Source of the DNA: Variovorax sp. | GTDB taxonomy: Bacteria > Pseudomonadota > Gammaproteobacteria > Burkholderiales > Burkholderiaceae_C | Assembly: GCA_028292145.1 (NCBI GenBank) | Contig: JAQGMX010000069.1 | Coordinates: 1-11,546 of the forward strand | Direction of reading: 5' to 3' | DNA length: 11,546 bases | Shown: positions 6,546 through 11,546 of the stretch, piece by piece | How the letters are laid out: every line of letters begins with the position of its first letter | Numbering within the stretch: position 1 is the first letter of the stretch | Notes under the pieces: generated by a model | Database searches by the model: none | Seen by the model: only the letters and a program-made list of their open reading frames with translations | Told to the model about the DNA's origin: nothing | Program-made: the position numbers and the translations under genes

Positions 6546-7313
6546 TTAGCTTCGGATCTTGTAGCCGATGCGCAGCATGTGGACGGCGACGGCGCTGACG
6601 ACCAGCCATGCGGTGCCGACGATGCCCAGGCTGAGCCACGGCGACGCATCGCTGACGCCGAAGAAGCCGTAGCGGAAGCCGTCGATCATGTAGAAGAACG
6701 GATTCATGTGGCTCACGGTCTGCCAGAACGGCGGCAGAGAGCCGATCGAATAGAACACGCCCGAAAGGAAGGTCATAGGCATGATCAAAAAGTTCTGGAA
6801 CATCGCCATCTGGTCGAATTTCTCGGCCCAGAGCCCGGCGATCACGCCCAGCGTACCGAGCAGCGCCGCACCGAGGAACGCGAAAACCACGATCCACAGC
6901 GGTGCAGCCATCGGCGGAATCGCGAAGAACAGCGTCACCAGAAGCACGCCCAGGCCGACGACCAGCCCGCGGATCATCGACGAACCGACGTAAGCCAGGA
7001 ACCAGCCCCAGTGCGACAGCGGCGTCAGCAGCACGAACACCAGGCTGCCCATGATCTTGCTCTGGATGATCGACGAGGAACTGTTGGCGAACGCGTTCTG
7101 CAGCACGCTCATCATCACCAGGCCGGGAATCAGGAACGCGGTGTAGCTGACCGTGCCGTAGACCTTGACGTGATCTTCAAGCACATGGCCGAACACCATC
7201 AGGTACAGCACGGCGGTCAGTACCGGTGCGCCGACCGTCTGGTAGCCGACTTTCCAGAAGCGAAGCGTTTCCTTGTAGAGCAGCGCGCGCCAGCCGGTTG
7301 GGTTGAACATCAT
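6546..7313 (-). CDS. ABC-2 type exporter permease (YadH-like)
   Basis: This is the membrane half of a two-gene ABC-2 transporter. The 255-residue protein has about six hydrophobic segments, near 27-43, 58-75, 108-131, 138-161, 171-190 and 228-247. It carries the ABC-2 hallmark region LIMPMTFLSGVFYSIGSLPP (176-195), followed by NPFFYMIDGFRYG. It is of the same general kind as E. coli YadH. The substrate cannot be told from the sequence. The start at 7311-7313 overlaps the ATPase stop in ATGA, with GGAGGTGA 7 bases upstream. A second ATG follows immediately and could also serve. The location, inside an outer-membrane lipid and cell-wall cluster, suggests an envelope role, but this is inference. 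Confidence 0.92.
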   Translation of the reverse strand: MMFNPTGWRALLYKETLRFWKVGYQTVGAPVLTAVLYLMVFGHVLEDHVKVYGTVSYTAFLIPGLVMMSVLQNAFANSSSSIIQSKIMGSLVFVLLTPLSHWGWFLAYVGSSMIRGLVVGLGVLLVTLFFAIPPMAAPLWIVVFAFLGAALLGTLGVIAGLWAEKFDQMAMFQNFLIMPMTFLSGVFYSIGSLPPFWQTVSHMNPFFYMIDGFRYGFFGVSDASPWLSLGIVGTAWLVVSAVAVHMLRIGYKIRS

Positions 7314-8260
7314 GGCTTGGTCACCTCCAGCGGCGTCTGTTCGCCGGCCATCAGGTCGATGAACACGTCTTCCAGATCGGCCTTGCGCATTTCGACGTCC
7401 TCGACCATCACGCCGGCCTGCCGCAGCGCGGAAAGCAGCTGTTCGACTTCATGCGCGTCCTTGGCCGGCAACTGCACGATGCGGCCGGTGATGCGGGCGT
7501 GCTGCGCGATGTCCAGAGGCAGCTCGGCATCGGTCTTGAAGCGCAGGACGTTGCTCGCCGCCGATTTCAGCAGTTCGCTGGTGCGGTCGAGCGCGATCAC
7601 GCGACCCTGCTTGAGCATCGCGATGCGGTGGCACAGCGCCTCCGCTTCCTCGAGGTAGTGCGTGGTCAGCAGCACGGTGCAGCCCTCCTTGTTGAGTCGG
7701 GCGACGAATTGCCAGAGCGTCTGGCGCAGTTCGACGTCGACCCCGGCGGTCGGCTCGTCGAGCACGATCACCGGCGGCTTGTGCACCAACGCCTGCGCGA
7801 CCAGCACCCGGCGCTTCATGCCGCCCGACAACTGCCGCAGATTGGATTCCGCCTTGTCGGAGAGTCCGAGGCTGTGCAGCAGTTCGTCGATCCAGGCGTC
7901 GTTCTTCTTGATGCCGAAATAGCCCGACTGGATGCGCAAAGATTCCCGCACATTGAAGAACGGGTCGAAAACCAGTTCCTGCGGGACGATGCCCAGATGC
8001 CGGCGCGCCTGCGCGTAATCGCGCTGCACGTCGAATCCATGAACCGAAATCGCGCCGCTGGTCGGTCTCGAAAGACCGGCAAGCATGCTGATGAGGGACG
8101 TTTTACCGGCACCGTTGGGGCCGAGCAGTCCAAAGAACTCGCCCTGTTCGATCTGGAAATCGACCTGGTCGACGGCTTTCAGGCCGGTGAGGCCCTGTGC
8201 GCGTTGTTGTTTGGTGGGGGGATAGGTCTTGGAGACCGTTTGGAACGAGATCGCAGGCAT
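7310..8260 (-). CDS. ABC exporter ATP-binding protein (YadG-like)
   Basis: This is the nucleotide-binding subunit paired with the permease that follows. The 316-residue protein has all ABC motifs: Walker A GPNGAGKT (47-54), Q-loop Gln94, signature LSGGMKRR (144-151), Walker B VIVLDEPTAG (164-173, with Glu169) and switch His201. A C-terminal extension of about 90 residues, ending near VFIDLMAGEQ, is typical of ABC-2 exporter ATPases (YadG, CcmA and DrrA-like). The start at 8258-8260 matches the usual N-terminal strand before Lys11-Thr-Tyr. That start codon lies inside a 9-bp stem-loop. The gene follows mlaB by 72 bases, the second longest gap here. It is not MlaF, whose gene end is at the right edge of the window. 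Confidence 0.94.
   Translation of the reverse strand: MPAISFQTVSKTYPPTKQQRAQGLTGLKAVDQVDFQIEQGEFFGLLGPNGAGKTSLISMLAGLSRPTSGAISVHGFDVQRDYAQARRHLGIVPQELVFDPFFNVRESLRIQSGYFGIKKNDAWIDELLHSLGLSDKAESNLRQLSGGMKRRVLVAQALVHKPPVIVLDEPTAGVDVELRQTLWQFVARLNKEGCTVLLTTHYLEEAEALCHRIAMLKQGRVIALDRTSELLKSAASNVLRFKTDAELPLDIAQHARITGRIVQLPAKDAHEVEQLLSALRQAGVMVEDVEMRKADLEDVFIDLMAGEQTPLEVTKP
7321..7328 (-). promoter_or_regulatory. Ribosome binding site of the ABC-2 permease gene
   Basis: GGAGGTGA lies within the end of the ATPase gene, 7 bases before the permease ATG. It is a near-perfect Shine-Dalgarno match and suggests efficient translation of the permease, in addition to coupling through the ATGA overlap. Confidence 0.75.
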
Positions 8261-8273
8261 GAGAGCCTGCGAT
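8250..8273 (-). repeat. Stem-loop spanning the start codon of the ABC ATPase gene
   Basis: Perfect 9-base arms (8250-8258 and 8265-8273, plus strand ATCGCAGGC and GCCTGCGAT) enclose a 6-base loop. In the mRNA the first two bases of the ATG are in the loop and the third is in the stem. The only Shine-Dalgarno-like bases (AGG) lie in the upstream arm. Folding would therefore hide the translation start. No run of U follows in the direction of the genes, so it is not a terminator for this operon. Confidence 0.6.
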
Positions 8274-8293
8274 TTTACGGGGTCGGGCGAGAA

Positions 8294-8321
8294 GACCGGC
8301 GGAGCGGGTCTTGGGCCGGTC
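8294..8321 (-). repeat. Inverted repeat in the mlaB-ATPase spacer
   Basis: GACCGGC (8294-8300) and GCCGGTC (8315-8321) form a 7-bp GC-rich stem with a 14-base loop. It lies between the mlaB stop and the start-codon stem-loop of the ATPase gene. The sequence after it in the transcript (TTCTCG) is only weakly U-rich, so termination there is doubtful. Confidence 0.4.
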
Positions 8322-8332
8322 CAAGCAACGGC

Positions 8333-8605
8333 TCAGGGCGCCGTCGGCAACAGCCCCGCCACGCCATAAAGCGAAGCCAGTTCGCGCAGGCGCGGAGAGA
8401 GTCCGCGCACCGCAAAACTTCGACCCAGCGCACTCGCCTCGCGCCGGCATTCCAGCAGGACCGCAAGCGCCGAAGAATCGAAGCGCGTCAACGCACTCGC
8501 ATCGACGACCGCGGCGGAGCCGGTCAGCGCTGCAAGCCCCTGCTGCAACATGCGCATGCAGGCAGGTGCCTCGTCGTGCGTCAGCTTGGGCGGCAGCACC
8601 AGCAT
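8333..8605 (-). CDS. mlaB: MlaB-like STAS-domain protein
   Basis: MlaB is the small cytoplasmic STAS subunit that binds the MlaF ATPase and stabilises the MlaFEDB phospholipid transporter. The 90-residue protein is about the family length. It has a STAS core: strand AAVVDASALT (31-40), then the FDSSALAVLLECRREA loop and helix (42-57), with Asp43, Ser44 and Ser45 where STAS proteins carry their DSSG-like motif. STAS sequences diverge strongly, so the name rests partly on position right after mlaC. The start at 8603-8605 is 2 bases after the mlaC stop, with a weak AAGAG upstream. A 72-base gap follows, so this may be the last gene of the mla unit proper. Confidence 0.88.
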   Translation of the reverse strand: MLVLPPKLTHDEAPACMRMLQQGLAALTGSAAVVDASALTRFDSSALAVLLECRREASALGRSFAVRGLSPRLRELASLYGVAGLLPTAP

Positions 8606-8607
8606 GT

Positions 8608-9270
8608 TCAGCTCTTGGCGTTGCTCTTGTTGCGGGCAGCCAGCGCAGCGATCAGGCCGTCGATGCCCTTGCTATTGATCTGCTGCGAGAACTGGGTGCG
8701 GTAGGTATCGACCAGCCACACGCCGAGCACGTTCAGGTTGTAGACCTTCCAGCCACCGGCCTCGCCGGGCGTCTTTTCGAGTCGGTAATCGAGCTGGACC
8801 GGATCTCCGCCGCCGCGGATTTCCGTACGGACCAGTACTTCCTTCTCATCCGCCGAACCGCGGAACGGACGCACCGTCACGCTCTGGTCGCTGACCTGAT
8901 CGAGCGCGCCGGCGTACGTGCGAACCAGCAATGTCTTGAATTCGTCCTGGAGACGCTTCTGCTGCTCAGGCGTCGCCTGGCGCCAGGCCGGACCGACCGC
9001 CGACGCCGTCATGCGCTGGAAGTTCACGTTCGGCATGATCTTGCTGTCGACCAGCAACATGATCTTGTCGATGTCGCCGGCCTTGATCGACTTGTCGGCC
9101 TTGATTGTGTCGAGCACATCGCTCGACAGGCGTTTGACCAGAGCATCTGGCGTTTCATCGGCTGCATGCGCGGCGGGGGCAACGAAAACAGCGGCGGCGC
9201 TCAGGAACATGGCGCCGGCAAGGACGATGCGTCCGAGGACGCGGCGTTGGACGGTAACGGTTGAATTCAT
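8608..9270 (-). CDS. mlaC: MlaC, periplasmic phospholipid-binding protein
   Basis: MlaC shuttles phospholipids through the periplasm between the outer-membrane MlaA complex and the inner-membrane MlaFEDB complex. The 220-residue protein starts with a Sec signal peptide: basic residues at 9-14, a hydrophobic core at about 15-31 and a likely cut after AHA (residue 36). The mature part shows the Ttg2D/MlaC pattern: IMPNVNFQRMTASAVG (78-93), then PEQQKRLQDEFKTLLVRTYA (101-120) and GGWKVYNLNVLGVWLVDTYR (172-191). The start at 9268-9270 is preferred for the signal peptide, although the upstream ribosome binding site is poor. It is separated from mlaA by 163 bases, the longest gap in the window, and runs almost directly into mlaB. 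Confidence 0.95.
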   Translation of the reverse strand: MNSTVTVQRRVLGRIVLAGAMFLSAAAVFVAPAAHAADETPDALVKRLSSDVLDTIKADKSIKAGDIDKIMLLVDSKIMPNVNFQRMTASAVGPAWRQATPEQQKRLQDEFKTLLVRTYAGALDQVSDQSVTVRPFRGSADEKEVLVRTEIRGGGDPVQLDYRLEKTPGEAGGWKVYNLNVLGVWLVDTYRTQFSQQINSKGIDGLIAALAARNKSNAKS

Positions 9271-9292
9271 ATCGGATCGGGTCTCTGAATGA

Positions 9293-9312
9293 ATTGCGCA
9301 ACGATGCGCAAT
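9293..9312 (-). repeat. Stem-loop in the mlaC leader
   Basis: Perfect 8-base arms (ATTGCGCA at 9293-9300 and TGCGCAAT at 9305-9312) enclose a 4-base loop. It ends 22 bases before the mlaC ATG, leaving the start codon free. No U run follows it on the transcribed strand. It could be a transcript-stabilising hairpin, a protein site or part of a leader; no role is shown. Confidence 0.5.
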
Positions 9313-9314
9313 CG

Positions 9315-9358
9315 AAAAATCAAAACACTACAACCGAAAAACGGTTCGCGAAAGTGTT
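9315..9358 (-). terminator. Terminator-like stem-loop between mlaA and mlaC
   Basis: Read on the minus strand, a 6-bp outer stem (AACACT with AGTGTT, 9353-9358 and 9324-9329) and a 5-bp inner stem (AACCG with CGGTT, 9342-9346 and 9332-9336) are separated by a small internal loop and closed by TTTTT. The tail TTGATTTTT follows directly (9315-9323). This arrangement resembles a weak intrinsic terminator or attenuator after mlaA. The broken, partly AU-rich stem argues for incomplete termination at most. Confidence 0.35.
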
Positions 9359-9400
9359 GGAAGACTGATATTCGCGACGGTTCCGGCGACTTGCGCGTCT

Positions 9401-9430
9401 AGTGCAACCGGATGCAACCGGTTGCGACCG
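9401..9430 (-). repeat. Three 10-bp repeat units with an internal palindrome, after mlaA
   Basis: Three adjacent 10-base units share TGCAACCG or TGCGACCG (9403-9410, 9413-9420, 9423-9430). The second and third together create a perfect 12-bp palindrome, GCAACCGGTTGC, at 9414-9425. The block begins 3 bases after the mlaA stop codon. A 10-bp period places the units on the same face of the helix, which would suit a DNA-binding protein, but no binding is shown. Confidence 0.55.
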
Positions 9431-9433
9431 TCG

Positions 9434-10186
9434 TCAGTCCTTGCCCGAGCCGTCGTCGGGCGGGTTGCCGTCGTAGACATCGCTGCGGCGACGCTGCAGG
9501 TACGCATCGCGCGTGAACGAATACTTGTCGAGGGCGGCATCGCCGATCAGCTGGCCGGCTCGAAGGTAATTCGACCGAATGTCCACGATGCGCAAAACGT
9601 ACATCGAATTGCGCACCGGCACGTCCGCCACCTGCCCGACGAGATCGCCGTAGACGTCGATCGGCAGCGCGGCGGTGTCGCGCACGGTCGACGGGCCGAG
9701 CAGCGGAATCACGACATAAGGGCCGGGAGGCACGCCCCAACGACCCAGCGTCTGGCCGAAATCTTCCGAATGACGATCGATACCGACCTCGGTCGCGATG
9801 TCCAGCAGGCCACCGAGTCCGAAGAACGTGTTCACGTTGAAGCGCATCAGGCTTTCGACAGTCGCCTGCGGCTTGAGCTGCGCCGCGCTGTTCGCGAAAT
9901 TCCAGACCTCTCCGAGGTTGGAGAAAAAGTTGTTCACGCCGGTACGCACCATCGAAGGCAGCACGCGACGGTAGGTGCTGGCCACGGGCACCAGCACGTT
10001 GTCGTCGACCACGTCGTTGAAACGCGAGACACCGCGGTTGAACGGTTCCAGCGGATCGGCCGGGTTTGCGCCCGGTCCGGTGGCACAACCGGTCAGCACG
10101 CTCATCAGCGCGATGGCACCGACGAGTCGCGCGCGGCGTCCTGGAACAGAGGCGACGGGCGAGGAAGGAAGATTTCGGGAGGTCAT
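9434..10186 (-). CDS. mlaA: MlaA (VacJ), outer-membrane lipoprotein of the Mla system
   Basis: MlaA sits in the outer membrane and removes misplaced phospholipids from the outer leaflet, handing them to MlaC. The 250-residue protein begins with a lipoprotein signal peptide and lipobox LTGC, with lipidated Cys34. The next residue is Ala rather than Asp, consistent with outer-membrane sorting. The family signature DPLEPFNRGVSRFND follows at 44-58. Further conserved blocks are FFGLGGLLDIATEVG (121-135) and DFGQTLGRWGVPPGPYVVIP (142-161), continuing to LLGPSTVRD. The ATG at 10184-10186 overlaps the mlaD stop as ATGA. In E. coli mlaA lies away from mlaFEDCB, whereas here it sits between mlaD and mlaC. 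The gene is followed by a structured 163-base spacer. Confidence 0.96.
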   Translation of the reverse strand: MTSRNLPSSPVASVPGRRARLVGAIALMSVLTGCATGPGANPADPLEPFNRGVSRFNDVVDDNVLVPVASTYRRVLPSMVRTGVNNFFSNLGEVWNFANSAAQLKPQATVESLMRFNVNTFFGLGGLLDIATEVGIDRHSEDFGQTLGRWGVPPGPYVVIPLLGPSTVRDTAALPIDVYGDLVGQVADVPVRNSMYVLRIVDIRSNYLRAGQLIGDAALDKYSFTRDAYLQRRRSDVYDGNPPDDGSGKD

Positions 10187-10674
10187 TTTTTGGGAGCGGG
10201 TGTCGCGCTGGAATCGCTTCCATCGGCGGCTTTGCTGAAAAGGAACTGGCTGATCAGATTCTCGAGCACCACCGCCGATTGCGTGGAACTGATGACATCG
10301 CCGGCCTGCAGGTTTTTCTCTTCCGCGCCGGCCTCGATGCCGATGTACTGCTCGCCGAGCAATCCGCTGGTCAGGATCTTGAGCGAACTGTCCTTCGGAA
10401 ACTTGTAGCGGTCCTCCATGGACAGCGTGACGCCTGCCTGGAAGATCTTGTCGTCGAAAGTGATGGATTCGACCCGGCCGACCACGACGCCGGCGCTCTT
10501 GACCGCCGTCTGCGGCTTGAGGCCGCCGATGTTGTCGAAACGCGCAGTGACCGTGTAGGTCTTCTGGAAATTGAGGCTCAGCAGGTTGGCCGACTGGAGC
10601 GCCAGGAAAAGCACGGCCGCCGCGCCGATCAGCACGAACAGGCCGACCCAGATATCGTTTTTGGAACGTTGCAT
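10183..10674 (-). CDS. mlaD: MlaD, inner-membrane MCE-domain protein
   Basis: MlaD forms a hexameric ring in the periplasm, anchored to the MlaE permease, through which phospholipids pass. The 163-residue protein has one N-terminal membrane segment (about 9-27) and an MCE domain at about 38-117. The domain includes RFDNIGGLKPQTAVKSAGV, GRVESI and the conserved SGLLGEQYIGIE (103-114). A helical C-terminal part (about 132-147) is followed by a short Ser/Pro/Lys-rich tail. The protein is a little shorter than E. coli MlaD (183 residues). The start at 10672-10674 precedes the membrane helix at the usual distance. It is 36 bases after mlaE and overlaps mlaA by 4 bases. Confidence 0.96.
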   Translation of the reverse strand: MQRSKNDIWVGLFVLIGAAAVLFLALQSANLLSLNFQKTYTVTARFDNIGGLKPQTAVKSAGVVVGRVESITFDDKIFQAGVTLSMEDRYKFPKDSSLKILTSGLLGEQYIGIEAGAEEKNLQAGDVISSTQSAVVLENLISQFLFSKAADGSDSSATPAPKK

Positions 10675-10710
10675 GAATGCGATCTCTTTTGATCTGTTGA
10701 ATCTATGGGT

Positions 10711-11493
10711 TCAGATGCTGAACATCATGGCTGTGAGCAGGAAATCGAGCCCCAGCACGGCCAGCGATGCCACTACGACAGTGCGGGTCGTTGCACGCGA
10801 AACGCCTTCCGGCGTGGCCTGCGCCGCAAAACCCTGCAGCAAGGCGATGAAACTGATGGTGAAGCCGAAGACGACGCTCTTGACGATGCCGTTGCCGACG
10901 TCTTTCCAGACATCGACGCCGTTCTGCATCTGGCCCCAGAACGCGCCCGAGTCGACGTGCAGCAGCAGAACGCCGACCACGTAACCGCCCATGACGGCGA
11001 CGGCGCTGAAGACGGCCGCCAGCAACGGCATCGTGATGACGCCGGCCCAGAAACGCGGCGCAAGGATGCGCTGCACCGGATCGACCGCCATCATTTCCAT
11101 GGCGCTCAACTGTTCGCCGGACTTCATCAGGCCGATCTCCGCCGTCAGCGACGTGCCGGCGCGACCGATGAAAAGCAGCGCAGCCACGACGGGCCCCAGT
11201 TCGCGGACCAGGCTCAGCGTGACCAGCAGCCCCAGCGCTTCGGACGACCCGTAGCGCTGCAGCGCGTAATACATCTGCAGGCCCAGCACGAAGCCGACGA
11301 ACAGCCCCGACACCGCGATGATCGCCAACGAATAGTTGCCGAGAAAGTGGATCTGGTCGCGCACCAGTCCGAAGCGCCGGAGGCTGCTCGCACCCGGGCC
11401 CACGAGCCGTGCGAACAACCGGGCGCCCTGCCCCAGATCCGCAAGCTTGGTGCGCGCGGCGTAGCCGACGTCGGCAGGATTCCAGAAGCTCAC
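10711..11493 (-). CDS. mlaE: MlaE, permease of the Mla phospholipid transporter
   Basis: MlaE is the inner-membrane permease of the MlaFEDB ABC transporter that moves phospholipids between the inner membrane and MlaC. The 260-residue protein matches the family length. It has about five hydrophobic segments, near 53-75, 88-110, 148-179, 203-224 and 237-258. The diagnostic MlaE block runs from LVRELGPVVAALLFIGRAG (95-113) to GEQLSAMEMMAVDP (126-139), including the EQLSAMEMM coupling region. The start is a GTG at 11491-11493. It overlaps the preceding TGA as GTGA and has GGAGG 6 bases upstream. The next in-frame Met lies far inside the protein, which supports the GTG. Confidence 0.96.
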   Translation of the reverse strand: MSFWNPADVGYAARTKLADLGQGARLFARLVGPGASSLRRFGLVRDQIHFLGNYSLAIIAVSGLFVGFVLGLQMYYALQRYGSSEALGLLVTLSLVRELGPVVAALLFIGRAGTSLTAEIGLMKSGEQLSAMEMMAVDPVQRILAPRFWAGVITMPLLAAVFSAVAVMGGYVVGVLLLHVDSGAFWGQMQNGVDVWKDVGNGIVKSVVFGFTISFIALLQGFAAQATPEGVSRATTRTVVVASLAVLGLDFLLTAMMFSI

Positions 11494-11546
11494 GAATGCC
11501 CTCCGTGCATGACGCCGAAGTCGTCTTCGACGCTCGCGCCGGGGTA
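11490..11546 (-). CDS. mlaF: Probable MlaF ATPase, last 18 codons only
   Basis: Only the C-terminal end of a gene is visible: an open frame ending YPGASVEDDFGVMHGGHS and a TGA at 11490-11492. The stop overlaps the mlaE GTG start. The fragment has no diagnostic domain. The name rests on the conserved order mlaF-mlaE-mlaD and on the fact that no MlaF ATPase is otherwise present beside mlaE. It would be the nucleotide-binding subunit that drives the Mla transporter. Confidence 0.7.
   Translation of the reverse strand, partial: YPGASVEDDFGVMHGGHS
11500..11504 (-). promoter_or_regulatory. Ribosome binding site for the GTG start of mlaE
   Basis: GGAGG sits 6 bases before the GTG at 11493, within the last codons of the upstream gene. 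It supports the GTG start and suggests mlaE can be translated well in its own right as well as by coupling. Confidence 0.75.

Noticed and set aside
8272..8277. TAAAAT as a -10 box for an ABC ATPase promoter
   Set aside because: No acceptable -35 element lies about 17 bases upstream, and the implied leader would be only about 5 bases. It is mentioned within the stem-loop finding only.
6402..8704. Two plus-strand frames of about 418 codons (6402-7658 and 7451-8704) opposite the ABC exporter, mlaB and the end of mlaC
   Set aside because: They overlap each other and mirror genes with full motif sets, and their sequence shows no family resemblance.
1..11546. CRISPR arrays, insertion sequences, prophage, tRNA or signs of recent transfer
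   Set aside because: No array-like repeats, transposase, long terminal inverted repeats or RNA gene were seen. Codon style looks even across the window.

Overview
The window is a single dense block of genes, all read from the minus strand, from a GC-rich betaproteobacterium. Protein style and gene order fit Burkholderiales, most likely Comamonadaceae or a relative. This placement is inferred from three things: the mla-ibaG-murA-his order, an mlaA gene lying inside the mla cluster, and a short-form HisG. No database comparison was possible.

In the direction of transcription (high to low coordinates) the layout has three parts. (1) Outer-membrane lipid transport: the 3' end of an mlaF-like ATPase gene, then mlaE, mlaD, mlaA, mlaC and mlaB. 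(2) A two-gene ABC-2 exporter (ATPase plus permease), then ibaG (BolA family) and murA. (3) Histidine biosynthesis: hisG, hisD, a small secreted protein resembling the Rap1a/Tai family, hisC, hisB, hisH, and the 5' end of hisA, which runs off the left edge.

Nearly all genes are packed end to end. Four-base start/stop overlaps occur at mlaF/mlaE, mlaD/mlaA, ATPase/permease, murA/hisG and hisC/hisB. Most other gaps are 2 to 36 bases. Only two gaps are larger: 72 bases between mlaB and the ABC ATPase, and 163 bases between mlaA and mlaC. Both hold inverted repeats and are the best places to look for regulation. No stretch over 300 bases lacks a gene. I saw no tRNA, rRNA, insertion sequence, CRISPR array or his leader peptide.

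Functionally, the Mla proteins keep phospholipids out of the outer leaflet of the outer membrane. MurA makes the first committed peptidoglycan precursor, and IbaG is an iron-sulfur-linked BolA protein usually found beside murA. The his genes convert PRPP and ATP to histidine. The genes are mostly standard housekeeping genes. The less expected items are the Rap1a/Tai-like secreted protein inside the his genes, a 9-bp stem-loop spanning the start codon of the ABC ATPase, and a structured mlaA-mlaC spacer with three 10-bp repeat units and a terminator-like stem-loop.
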